Below are positions 15,961 through 24,731 of a DNA stretch of 64,000 nucleotides, in pieces. Numbering within the stretch: the stretch's first letter is position 1; every line of letters starts with the position of its first letter. Origin of the DNA: Poritiphilus flavus (lineage in GTDB: Bacteria > Bacteroidota > Bacteroidia > Flavobacteriales > Flavobacteriaceae); NCBI RefSeq assembly GCF_009901585.1, contig NZ_WXYO01000005.1:124001-188000 (forward strand). Direction: 5' to 3'. The translations under genes were made by a program, and so were the position numbers. The notes under the pieces were generated by a model. The model ran no database searches, was not told where the DNA came from, and worked only from the letters and a program-made list of their open reading frames with translations.

Positions 15961-18303
15961 ATGGGCAGGATTCGGGCATACTTAAGAAGGCATCCCAAAA
16001 GGGTATTGGTTGTCGCCATTCTGCTAATCCTGTACTATTTCAGTTTGCCCAGAGAGCTGTTTAAGGATCCGACAGCAACGGTGGTAGAGGGCCGGGACGG
16101 GCAGCTTTTGGGAGCTAAGATCGCAGAAGACGGCCAATGGCGCTTTCCCCCGCCTGACAGTATTCCCTCGAAGATGGAAGCCTGCCTGCTGCAATTTGAG
16201 GATGCTTATTTCTACAGGCATCCGGGCTTTAATCCCATCTCCATACTAAAAGCCCTGAAAGCCAATATCAGTGCCGGACGAGTGGTACGAGGCGGTAGCA
16301 CAATTACCCAGCAGGTTATTCGGCTGTCCAGGAAAAAGAGACGTTCCTATCTAGAGAAGTCCCTGGAACTTTTGTTGGCAACCCGACTGGAATTAAGAAC
16401 GAGCAAAAAAGAGATCCTAAAACTGTACGCCACCCATGCGCCGTATGGCGGAAATGTGGTGGGACTGGATGCTGCCTCCTGGAGGTACTTTGGCTTACGC
16501 CCTTACCAGCTCTCATGGGCGGAATCCGCGACACTTGCGGTACTTCCCAATGCCCCCAGTCTTATCTATCCCGGGAAGAATCAGGAAAAACTCCTTAAAA
16601 AAAGAAACGGACTGTTAAAAAAGCTACGGGAGAAAGGCCTGATCGATAGCACTACATATACGCTGGCCCTATTGGAGAAACTTCCTCAAAAGCCCTATCC
16701 GCTGCCCACTACCGCCAGGCATTTTGTAGCCTTTGTCGCAGGCAGGGAAGAGGGGAAAAGGATACGGGTAAGCCTGGACGAAAACCTTCAAAAGCAGGCG
16801 GCCGAAGTGGTTCACCGGCACTTTTTAGGATTAAGGCAAAACCAGGTGCACAATGCGGCCGCCCTTATAATTGACGTAAAGACCCGTGATATCAAAGCCT
16901 ATATCGGGAATACCAATACTACTAAAGAACATCAGAAAGATGTAGATATGGTCCGGGCTAACCGCAGTACAGGCAGTACCCTTAAACCCTTGTTATATGC
17001 GGCAATGCTGGATGCCGGCGAACTACTACCGACTATGCTGGTGCCAGATGTTCCTACCCAAATCGCGGGCTACACCCCGGAGAACTTCAACGAGGATTAT
17101 ACCGGTGCCATAGAAGCCAGAAAGGCACTTTCCCGTTCTTTGAATATCCCCTCGGTCAGACTTTTGCAAAACTACGGACTGGAGAAGTTCAGAGACCAAC
17201 TGAACTCCTTTCATTTAAGAGGGATTTCCAAATCGGCGGATCACTATGGATTAACGCTTATTTTAGGAGGGGCCGAAACGAACCTGTGGGACCTATGTAA
17301 GACCTATGCGGGCATGGCTTCTACTGTAAATCATTATACTGAAACATCGAGTGAGTATTACGATAGGGAGTTTACGGAACTGGTTTGGAAACAAGATAAG
17401 CTCGCTGATATTGGCAAAAAAACGATTCACAAACCCATTTTTGACGCCGGAAGTATTTACCTGACCCTGGAAGCCATGAAAGAGGTCAACAGGCCTGAGG
17501 GGAATGAATCCTGGGAATTCTTTGATTCGGCTAAGGAGATCGCCTGGAAAACAGGGACTAGCTTTGGGAACAAGGATGCCTGGGCCATAGGCCTTACCAA
17601 AGATCATGTAGTGGGAGTTTGGGTGGGCAATGCCGATGGAGAAGGGCGCCCACAGGTATCAGGCCTGCAAAGCGCCGCCCCGCTGATGTTTGATCTGTTC
17701 GATCTGCTTCCTCGCAGCAACTGGTTTTCCCAGCCATTGGATGCCCTCAGGGAAACCGCGGTGTGTTCCAGGAGCGGGTTCCTGCCGACTACCAACTGCC
17801 CGCTTAAGATGGTAATGGCTCCAGCCATGGAAAATACGCTTAGACCCTGTTCTTACCATCAACAGATTTTTCTCGATCAGAACGGGCAATTCCGTCTGAA
17901 TTCTTCCTGTGCGACACTTTCCCGGGCCAGAGGGGTTTCCTGGTTTGTATTGCCGCCCCTGATGGAGTTCTACTATAAGAGACGAAACCCTACATATCGC
18001 AGCTTACCGCCTTATCGCGAAGATTGCAGGGCCGCTGCCGAAGAGATCATGGAATTTATTTATCCCAGGAACGGAAGCAGGATAAGCCTGACCAAAAATT
18101 TTGATGGTAAATTGAACGAACTCGCACTAAAATTGGCGCATAGCAAAAGCGGTAGTAAGGTCTTTTGGTATCTGGACGAAAAGTACCTTGGAGATACTGC
18201 GGATTTTCACGAATTGGGAATATTGCCAAAGCCTGGAAAGCATAAAATTACCGCCGTGGATGAAGAGGGAAATGAAAAGTCCATTACTATAACGATAGAG
18301 TGA
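15961..18303 (+). CDS. pbpC: Penicillin-binding protein 1C
   Basis: A 780-residue bifunctional peptidoglycan synthase. TM anchor at residues ~13-30. The glycosyltransferase-51 domain has FEDAYFYRHPG with the catalytic Glu and GGSTITQQ. The transpeptidase domain has the active serine motif STLK (in NRSTGSTLKPLLYA), SLN and KTG (AWKTGTSFGNKDAW). The last ~90 residues form the BiPBP_C domain typical of PBP1C. The ATG at 15961 replaces a TTG one codon upstream. In many Gram-negatives PBP1C is paired with the YfhM alpha-2-macroglobulin, thought to guard the periplasm when the wall is breached; here both occur but with five small genes between them. Confidence 0.96.
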   Translation: MGRIRAYLRRHPKRVLVVAILLILYYFSLPRELFKDPTATVVEGRDGQLLGAKIAEDGQWRFPPPDSIPSKMEACLLQFEDAYFYRHPGFNPISILKALKANISAGRVVRGGSTITQQVIRLSRKKRRSYLEKSLELLLATRLELRTSKKEILKLYATHAPYGGNVVGLDAASWRYFGLRPYQLSWAESATLAVLPNAPSLIYPGKNQEKLLKKRNGLLKKLREKGLIDSTTYTLALLEKLPQKPYPLPTTARHFVAFVAGREEGKRIRVSLDENLQKQAAEVVHRHFLGLRQNQVHNAAALIIDVKTRDIKAYIGNTNTTKEHQKDVDMVRANRSTGSTLKPLLYAAMLDAGELLPTMLVPDVPTQIAGYTPENFNEDYTGAIEARKALSRSLNIPSVRLLQNYGLEKFRDQLNSFHLRGISKSADHYGLTLILGGAETNLWDLCKTYAGMASTVNHYTETSSEYYDREFTELVWKQDKLADIGKKTIHKPIFDAGSIYLTLEAMKEVNRPEGNESWEFFDSAKEIAWKTGTSFGNKDAWAIGLTKDHVVGVWVGNADGEGRPQVSGLQSAAPLMFDLFDLLPRSNWFSQPLDALRETAVCSRSGFLPTTNCPLKMVMAPAMENTLRPCSYHQQIFLDQNGQFRLNSSCATLSRARGVSWFVLPPLMEFYYKRRNPTYRSLPPYREDCRAAAEEIMEFIYPRNGSRISLTKNFDGKLNELALKLAHSKSGSKVFWYLDEKYLGDTADFHELGILPKPGKHKITAVDEEGNEKSITITIE

Positions 18304-18335
18304 AAAAATGTTTATCCAAAGGCATTTTTATCCCG

Positions 18336-18343
18336 TATATTTG
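18336..18343 (+). promoter_or_regulatory. -7 box upstream of glpD
   Basis: TATATTTG matches TAnnTTTG and lies 48 bp before the glpD ATG. A TTTATCC stretch sits roughly where -33 would be, without a clear TTG. Confidence 0.4.
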
Positions 18344-18390
18344 TAATAGACATCTATGCTACTTTATGCTACTCCCTAAATGTTGAAGTT

Positions 18391-20058
18391 ATGAAAGAGA
18401 ATATCCCATTCAGCAATCTGGACAGAGCCGGGATCATCAAGGATTTGCAAAATACTGAATATGACCTTGTGGTAATTGGTGGTGGAATTACCGGTGGAGG
18501 GATCGCTCTTGATGCCGCTTCCAGGGGTCTAAAGGTGGCGCTGGTTGAAAAAGGGGATTTTGCCTCCGGTACGAGCAGCAAGTCTACCAAGCTGATCCAT
18601 GGCGGACTTCGCTACCTGAAGCAATTTGATTTCTGGCTGGTCAAGGAAGTGGGATCAGAAAGGGCTATCGTTCACAAACTGGCACCTCATCTCGTACTCC
18701 CGGAAAAGATGTTGCTTCCTTTGATAGAAGGAGGTTCTTACGGGAAATGGCTCACCTCTATAGGGCTCAAGGTTTATGACATTCTGGCCCAGGTTACAGG
18801 AGATGACAAGCGAAAGATGTTGGAGAAAAAAGAAGCACTCGCGCTGGAGCCACTGCTTCCCAAAAAGATCTTGAAGGGCGCCGGCTACTATGCAGAATAC
18901 CGGACAGATGATGCAAGACTAACCATAGAGAATATCAAAACCAGCCTGCAATACGGAGCTAAGGCCCTCAATTATGCTGAGGTTACTGAATTTCTTTATA
19001 AGGAGGACAAGGTTGCGGGGGTGAAAGTGAAAGACGCTGTAAGCGGTGAGGAGTTCGCCATAAAATCGAGCTATGTTATCAGCGCCGCCGGCCCCTGGGT
19101 TGACGAATTGCGCACCATCAATAATTCCAAAAAGGGGAAACGCCTGCACCTTACCAAGGGGGTACACCTGGTCTTTCCTCATGAAAAATTACCTGTTAAA
19201 CAATCTGTCTACTTTGATGTTCCGGACGGGAGGATGATCTTTGCCATACCAAGAGGTAAGATCACCTATGTAGGGACCACCGATACGAACTACAACCACG
19301 ATAAGGATAAAGTAACCACAGACCTGGCTGACGCCATCTACCTGATATCCGCGGTTAATAATATGTTCCCGGGAATAAACCTGGAAATGGAAGATATTGA
19401 ATCTTCCTGGGCTGGTCTGCGTCCTTTGATCCATGAGGAAGGTAAATCAGCGTCTGAACTGTCCCGAAAAGACGAAATTTTCACTTCAGATTCCGGGCTC
19501 ATCAGTATGGCGGGTGGCAAGCTTACCGGTTATCGCAAGATGGCCGAACGTGCCGTGAATAGAATCGCCAGAAAAATGGAGGAGGAAAATGAGGTAAAGT
19601 TGCCTGAATGCAATACTTCCAAAATACCACTTTGCGGCAGCGATTTCAAAAAATTCAAGCATGTAAAAAAGTATATCGCTGAAGTCCATGAACGCATTGC
19701 CCCTGAAGGATTTTCTGAATATGACTCCTGGTTCCTTGTAACCAATTACGGCAAACAAACAGAAAGCATTCTCGAGAACTACGCCAAATTAAAACACAAA
19801 GACCCTCGTGTGCGCCTGGCCATGGCAGAGCTGCACTTTGGTATTACACATGAGATGGTACTTAACCCTATGGATTTCTTCATTCGAAGAACAGGCAGGC
19901 TGTACTTTGATATCCACAGCGTAAGATCTTTGCTGGAGCCTGTTCTGGACGAATTCAAAAAGCTCTTCAAATCAGATGCGGCCCAAATCAAGTCCTGGCA
20001 GGAAACCATGGAAAGAGAGCTGGAGGAACACTCCAATTATTCCCTGGAAAGGGTTTAG
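18391..20058 (+). CDS. glpD: FAD-dependent glycerol-3-phosphate dehydrogenase
   Basis: A 555-residue membrane-associated flavoenzyme that oxidises glycerol 3-phosphate to dihydroxyacetone phosphate and feeds electrons to quinones. The N-terminal dinucleotide fold DLVVIGGGITGGGIALDAASRG is intact; GTSSKSTKLIHGGLRYL is the DAO/GlpD signature. The C-terminal DAO_C domain follows (about residues 390-530). It is monocistronic, ends with a 4-bp overlap against the convergent hydrolase gene, and the biosynthetic partner gpsA lies 6 kb downstream. No glpK or glpF is in the window. Confidence 0.94.
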   Translation: MKENIPFSNLDRAGIIKDLQNTEYDLVVIGGGITGGGIALDAASRGLKVALVEKGDFASGTSSKSTKLIHGGLRYLKQFDFWLVKEVGSERAIVHKLAPHLVLPEKMLLPLIEGGSYGKWLTSIGLKVYDILAQVTGDDKRKMLEKKEALALEPLLPKKILKGAGYYAEYRTDDARLTIENIKTSLQYGAKALNYAEVTEFLYKEDKVAGVKVKDAVSGEEFAIKSSYVISAAGPWVDELRTINNSKKGKRLHLTKGVHLVFPHEKLPVKQSVYFDVPDGRMIFAIPRGKITYVGTTDTNYNHDKDKVTTDLADAIYLISAVNNMFPGINLEMEDIESSWAGLRPLIHEEGKSASELSRKDEIFTSDSGLISMAGGKLTGYRKMAERAVNRIARKMEEENEVKLPECNTSKIPLCGSDFKKFKHVKKYIAEVHERIAPEGFSEYDSWFLVTNYGKQTESILENYAKLKHKDPRVRLAMAELHFGITHEMVLNPMDFFIRRTGRLYFDIHSVRSLLEPVLDEFKKLFKSDAAQIKSWQETMERELEEHSNYSLERV

Positions 20059-21380
20059 TTGGACAGGCCGGTGAGTTCTCTCGCCCAGCTTATGATCTGA
20101 TCCACGGTGCCCACATCCCATTTTCCCTCTTTTCCTTCAAAGGAATCCTTAGGTGTTTCATGGATGGTATTCCAATGATCCAGTCCCGGATATTCGACCA
20201 GCACATGGTCCTTGTGTCCGTTCCTTTCCAGCACGTCCATGATCATATGATTGTCAAAGGCAGACATGATCCAATCGTTGGTTCCCCTTAGTATACGTAC
20301 CGGCACACTCACTTTTTCCCATGCTCCCGCAAGATCATGATCCTGTAACTGGTGGTAATAAGCCATCGGTCTGCCATACATATGCCGGGGGCCGTGATAG
20401 TTGTATTCCTCAAGCGCCGGATAAGCGTTTACTACCTCCTGATAGGTTTTTTTCTCGATGAGCATGCCGTAATAGAGCGGGATGTAATAGTTATTCATTT
20501 TTTGGACGATCTCCGATTCCGTATCGCCCTGGAAAACACGTATCCTCCTTTCAATCTCCAGCATATGTTCAAACCAGGTCTTGAAAAACGTGCCGTCTGA
20601 AATGATACCGGCCAGTTGATGCTCATTGGCCAGGGCTGGGGCCAGAGCGCTACCCATACTTGAACCGTATACCACTATTCTCTCCGGGTCTACATAGGGT
20701 TTTGATTTCAGATCTTCTATGGCGGCCTTAAACCCTGCAATGTCCGTATGGAAATCCGCTTCGCTACAATTACCGTTGCTATCACCCACGCCGGGCTTTT
20801 CTATCCTCATCACCACCATTCCGGATTTTCTGACCAGGTCTTTAAGGGTTTGCACCCAATTGCCACGCCTGCCGGGATACACCTCGATACTGGAACAACT
20901 CAGGCCTCCAATTACCACAATGGCAGCTTGCCTGCCGGCTCTTTTTGGCTTGGTAATTATGGTTCTTTGGGTAATTCCGTAACTGCTGGTTACCTCCTCG
21001 TAAAAGGTATCCAGTTCCGGGTGTGTTTCTTTCTCCAAAGGATTGGGGGTTACCTCGGTATGGATCAGTTCAGATCCCCTCACAAACTGAAGCTTTACGG
21101 TTTCTGCTCCTCTCAGGTTATAGCTTACATCGCTCCATATTTCCCCGTCAACTATAGGGACGTCATTCACTTTTATTATCCGGTCACCTTCTAAAAGCCC
21201 GGCTTTTTCCAGAGGGCTGCCTTTTTCAAGAGAACGAATAAGTACCCCGTGCCCTGATGTGGCAGGGGTTGAAAAGCGAGCCTCCCAGGAGGCTCTTCTT
21301 TGCAATTCCTGGCTTTGAACGCTGTTAGTCAAGCCAAGGCTTAAGGCTAATAGTCCGACTATTCCAATTGAGATCTTCAC
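20055..21380 (-). CDS. Secreted PDZ-alpha/beta hydrolase fusion
   Basis: A 441-residue exported protein. Signal peptide (about 1-23, ending VQSQ); PDZ domain about 40-110 (GHGVLIRSLEKGSPLEKAGLLEGDRIIKVNDVPI); then an alpha/beta hydrolase with the nucleophile elbow GSSMGS (VVYGSSMGSALAPAL), a possible acid in RGTNDWIM and His in YPGLDHWNT. The PDZ domain precedes the hydrolase, as in some Bacteroidota peptidase/esterase-like proteins. The start is GTG at 21380; no ATG fits the signal peptide better. Substrate unknown. It converges on glpD with overlapping stops. Confidence 0.85.
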   Translation of the reverse strand: MKISIGIVGLLALSLGLTNSVQSQELQRRASWEARFSTPATSGHGVLIRSLEKGSPLEKAGLLEGDRIIKVNDVPIVDGEIWSDVSYNLRGAETVKLQFVRGSELIHTEVTPNPLEKETHPELDTFYEEVTSSYGITQRTIITKPKRAGRQAAIVVIGGLSCSSIEVYPGRRGNWVQTLKDLVRKSGMVVMRIEKPGVGDSNGNCSEADFHTDIAGFKAAIEDLKSKPYVDPERIVVYGSSMGSALAPALANEHQLAGIISDGTFFKTWFEHMLEIERRIRVFQGDTESEIVQKMNNYYIPLYYGMLIEKKTYQEVVNAYPALEEYNYHGPRHMYGRPMAYYHQLQDHDLAGAWEKVSVPVRILRGTNDWIMSAFDNHMIMDVLERNGHKDHVLVEYPGLDHWNTIHETPKDSFEGKEGKWDVGTVDQIISWARELTGLSN

Positions 21381-21500
21381 ACTGCTTATTTTTAAGTTTT
21401 CTTTAAAACTAGATTGACTACTTTTAGGTTGAAGGGGATTTATGCCATCATCGCGGATTTTTATACCAAGAGGGCCTGCCCCATGACTTAAGTTTTAGCA

Positions 21501-22250
21501 GTGGCCGTTTCGACTAATTTTTACATTCTCAATTCCCGCATACTTACCCATGTGATCTTTTGGGTGGGGTACTATATTCTATTTGGATTGATCTGGGCCA
21601 GGGAGGGGGAATACATGGCTTCCTTCTATTTGGAATTCGTATTACTGCCGATCCGGATCCTGGCCGTTTATCTGACCATTTACTTTTTACTACCGCGCTA
21701 CCTGCTTAGAAAGAAATATGTAGGTTTTCTGGTGGGGTATGGCCTCGTGTTATTGATCGGCGGATTGCTGCAGCGGATCTTTATTCATTTGTTTTATGAG
21801 AATCTGCTACTCAATGAAAGTGAAGCGCTGTTTAGCCCTAGAATGATCCTAAGGGCCATAATTCTGATCAATACCACGGTGCTCTTTGTACTGGGGATAA
21901 AACTCTTTCAGCTATGGTCAATAGAACGTGAAAAGAATGTCCGGCGCGAAAATGAGGTGGTTGAGATCAAATCCAATAGGAGAATTCACCGGGTACCCTT
22001 AAGCGAGATCCTGTACATTGAAGGCCTTGGGAATTACGTCAAATACTTCCTCGCGGATGATTCCAGGATCACCGCTTACGGCACCATCAAACAAACCCTG
22101 GAATCCCTCCCGGAGAATTTCGTGCGTGTTCATAAATCGTACATCATAAATAAAGAGCACATCAAGTCTTACGATGCCAATTCCATAGATATTTCTAACC
22201 GTATGATCCCACGCGGAAAAAGTGTTTCAGACGATCTTCTGCTAAGTTGA
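21501..22250 (+). CDS. Membrane-bound LytTR transcription regulator
   Basis: A 249-residue protein. Four TM helices fill residues ~14-135 (VIFWVGYYILFGLIW, LPIRILAVYLTIYFLLPRYLL, VGFLVGYGLVLLIGGLL, AIILINTTVLFVLGIKLF). A LytTR DNA-binding domain follows (RRIHRVPLSEILYIEGLGNYVKYFL to the C-terminus). There is no receiver domain, so it probably senses a membrane signal directly. It starts at GTG 21501. The 3' neighbour is convergent. No obvious target; autoregulation is possible. Confidence 0.87.
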   Translation: MAVSTNFYILNSRILTHVIFWVGYYILFGLIWAREGEYMASFYLEFVLLPIRILAVYLTIYFLLPRYLLRKKYVGFLVGYGLVLLIGGLLQRIFIHLFYENLLLNESEALFSPRMILRAIILINTTVLFVLGIKLFQLWSIEREKNVRRENEVVEIKSNRRIHRVPLSEILYIEGLGNYVKYFLADDSRITAYGTIKQTLESLPENFVRVHKSYIINKEHIKSYDANSIDISNRMIPRGKSVSDDLLLS

Positions 22251-22261
22251 GAGTTCCCTTC

Positions 22262-23599
22262 TTAACTTTCCAGTACCTGGGTTACCCCGGGAACCGGGAT
22301 GCGGTAGTTACCCTCCGCGTCCGGCAATACTTTAGGTTGGGTATCCCAGCTGAATTCTGACGGCATAAGGTTCCTGCCTTTATTTAAGGCGTCCTCGAAA
22401 GTGATCAGCTGACCGGAATAGGTAGCCATTCTACCCAGAATCGCGGTCATGGTAGTTTTGGCCGCGTGCTCCGCGTCGTTAATTACCCCTCCTGCCTTTA
22501 TGGAAGCGAAGAGCTCATCGTGTTCCGTCTGGTAGGGATTGGGATCTTCTGCACCCTGATGTTCGTATATGGTACTACCATCGTATCCGCTAATGATCCC
22601 CTTATTTTGCGAATCCAGGTATATTTTGCCCTTGGTACCCATCAGACATTCAGAAACATTGGTAATGCATCCTTTCTGATGACGGCACTGACTGCTGATT
22701 ACCGCCCCTGACGGATAGGTGAATTCCACGAAGTGATGATCAAAGATCTCTCCGTACTTTTTGTCCGTCCTTACTTCTCGTCCTCCCATACCCTGGGCAT
22801 GGATCGGGAATTCCCCGATGAACCAGTTAGCTACATCAATATTGTGAATGTGCTGTTCTACAATATGATCACCGCACAGCCAATTAAAATAATACCAATT
22901 GCGCATCTGATATTCCATTTCAGTTTGGGCTGCCTGCCTTTCTTTTACCCAGACTCCTCCGCTGTTCCAATAAACCTGTCCGGAAACGATCTGCCCCATT
23001 TTTCCTTCGCGAACTTTCTCCAGGCAGGCCAGGTAGTTTTTCTGGTAATGCCTTTGCAAGCCCACTACCACATTGAGTTTCTTTTGTTTGGCGATCTCCG
23101 CGGCGGCCAATACCTTTCGGATCCCGGGGGCATCCGTAGCCAGGGGTTTCTCCATAAAAATATGCTTGTCCTTATTAACGGCATACTCAAAATGGATGGG
23201 CCTGAATCCGGGAGTTGTTGTCAACAGAACGACATCCGCTTTGTCTATGGCTGCCTTATAAGCTTCAAAGCCCACATGTTTATCTTCTTCCTTTAAGGCG
23301 ATCTTTTCAGTTCCTCCGAATTTCTTCGAAAGTATGTCGTAACAGGAGTCCAGACGGTCCCTGAAAGCATCCGCCATGGCAACCAATTGAACATTTTCTT
23401 TGGTACTCAATGCCTGTAGTGCAGCACCGGTTCCACGGCCTCCGCATCCAACCAGGGCGATCTTTATAGTATCACTTCCCAGTACATTGGCAGAAGCGGT
23501 CACATCCAGTGGTAAGGCCAGCATCCCTCCTGCCGCCAGGGCGGTATTTTTACAGAAATCTCTACGGCTTTGTGTTTGTTTGTTTTTGTCTTGTTCCAT
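22262..23599 (-). CDS. Tat-exported Gfo/Idh/MocA family oxidoreductase
   Basis: A 445-residue NAD(P)-dependent oxidoreductase. A Tat signal is at the N-terminus (QSRRDFCKNTALAAGGMLALPL), followed by the Rossmann fold (IKIALVGCGGRGTGAALQAL) and the EKP motif (HIFMEKPLATDAPG) typical of the family. The C-terminal half carries the substrate-binding domain (HIVEQHIHNIDVANWFIG). Exported members act on sugars or inositols, often with the cofactor bound tightly. The gene is 11 bp downstream of the SUMF1-like gene on the same strand, so the two form an operon, probably for carbohydrate or sulfated-glycan handling (inference). Confidence 0.92.
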   Translation of the reverse strand: MEQDKNKQTQSRRDFCKNTALAAGGMLALPLDVTASANVLGSDTIKIALVGCGGRGTGAALQALSTKENVQLVAMADAFRDRLDSCYDILSKKFGGTEKIALKEEDKHVGFEAYKAAIDKADVVLLTTTPGFRPIHFEYAVNKDKHIFMEKPLATDAPGIRKVLAAAEIAKQKKLNVVVGLQRHYQKNYLACLEKVREGKMGQIVSGQVYWNSGGVWVKERQAAQTEMEYQMRNWYYFNWLCGDHIVEQHIHNIDVANWFIGEFPIHAQGMGGREVRTDKKYGEIFDHHFVEFTYPSGAVISSQCRHQKGCITNVSECLMGTKGKIYLDSQNKGIISGYDGSTIYEHQGAEDPNPYQTEHDELFASIKAGGVINDAEHAAKTTMTAILGRMATYSGQLITFEDALNKGRNLMPSEFSWDTQPKVLPDAEGNYRIPVPGVTQVLES

Positions 23600-23610
23600 C
23601 GTGTCATTTT

Positions 23611-24630
23611 TTAGTAGTCGTCTATTGCTTCTAACCAGTATTTCTCAATTTCTTCCTTTGGTGGTGTTATTTTGGGCCTAACGATTCGAAAACCCACATG
23701 TGGAGCATTGGTAAACCACCAACGGCTTTTTGGGATCTGCGGATCTATGCGCTTCCAGGCCGCCTTGGAACCCGATCTCGCAGAGGAGCGCAACGCCCGG
23801 GCATCGTCCATCCAGGAACCTCCGCGAACGGATCTCGGATAAAGCTCCGTCGGGACAGCCCACGGATCTTTTGTCATATTACCATCTCGGGAAGTATAGG
23901 TGTCTTCCGCATAGGCGTCCATGGTCCATTCAGCAACATTACCATGCATATCATACAGTCCGAAGGCGTTTGGTTTTTTCTGCCCGATCTTTTGATATTT
24001 TTCTCCGCTGTTTTCCTTATACCAGGCGTAGTCACCGAGTTTTCCCTGGCTGTCGCCAAAGAAATAATCTGAATTACTACCCGCCCTACAGGCGTATTCC
24101 CATTCTGCTTCGGTAGGTAAACGATAGAATTTCCCGGTTTTGGCACTTAGCCACTTACAAAAGGTGAGTGCAGCGTGTTGGGTGACATTCACCACCGGAT
24201 AGCCCTTGCGGCCCATCCCGTGACTCATATCTACATAGGGTGTTGTGGCAGCGGCCACCGCATCTATTTCGATCGTTATTTCAGATCCGTCTGGCGTACT
24301 TCCCAGATGATCTATACGCCGTTCCGAAAAGAGTTCGTATTGCTCCCAGCTTACCTCATAAGTGGCCATCCAAAAGTCACTCAATGCAACCTCATGAACC
24401 GGAGATTCTGCTTTTTCCCCATTCTCGCTTCCCATGAGGAAGGTTCCACCTGTAACAGGGACCATAGCAATGCGTTCTTCGCTTCCTGGGATATCCTGGA
24501 AGTAGGGTTCAAAATTAGTTTCTCCTTTGAAGGCTGCTTCTGGGGATGGCCCGGGATTTTCGGTTTGAAAAACGGGTACGCCAATCCATATGAGCAAAGG
24601 AAGGAGGAATAGGTTGTTCTTAATGCGCAT
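23611..24630 (-). CDS. SUMF1/FGE-sulfatase family exported protein without FGE cysteines
   Basis: A 339-residue exported protein: signal peptide at MRIKNNLFLLPLLIWIG, then a SUMF1 domain (about 60-325) with VTGGTFLMGSENG, TYEVSWEQYELF, LPTEAEWEYACRAGS, DMHGNVAEWTMDAY and VRGGSWMDDARALRSS. True formylglycine-generating enzymes end with a catalytic Cys in a GFRC context; this one reads HVGFRIVR with no Cys, so sulfatase activation is unlikely. Flavobacterial GldJ/GldK-type proteins share this fold without activity. The start is ATG 24630, chosen over an 11-codon extension. Cotranscribed with the Gfo/Idh/MocA gene. Confidence 0.86.
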   Translation of the reverse strand: MRIKNNLFLLPLLIWIGVPVFQTENPGPSPEAAFKGETNFEPYFQDIPGSEERIAMVPVTGGTFLMGSENGEKAESPVHEVALSDFWMATYEVSWEQYELFSERRIDHLGSTPDGSEITIEIDAVAAATTPYVDMSHGMGRKGYPVVNVTQHAALTFCKWLSAKTGKFYRLPTEAEWEYACRAGSNSDYFFGDSQGKLGDYAWYKENSGEKYQKIGQKKPNAFGLYDMHGNVAEWTMDAYAEDTYTSRDGNMTKDPWAVPTELYPRSVRGGSWMDDARALRSSARSGSKAAWKRIDPQIPKSRWWFTNAPHVGFRIVRPKITPPKEEIEKYWLEAIDDY

Positions 24631-24731
24631 GCTTATGGGTGATGGTCTCCTTTGTACTATCACCTAAAGTATTCATTTCAAATCAGATAAAAAAATCTTT
24701 AACTAAGGCAGAAGCCTTAAGTGCACCAGGC

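Noticed and set aside
23611-24630. Calling the SUMF1-like protein a formylglycine-generating enzyme
   Set aside because: The catalytic Cys position near the C-terminus is not Cys.
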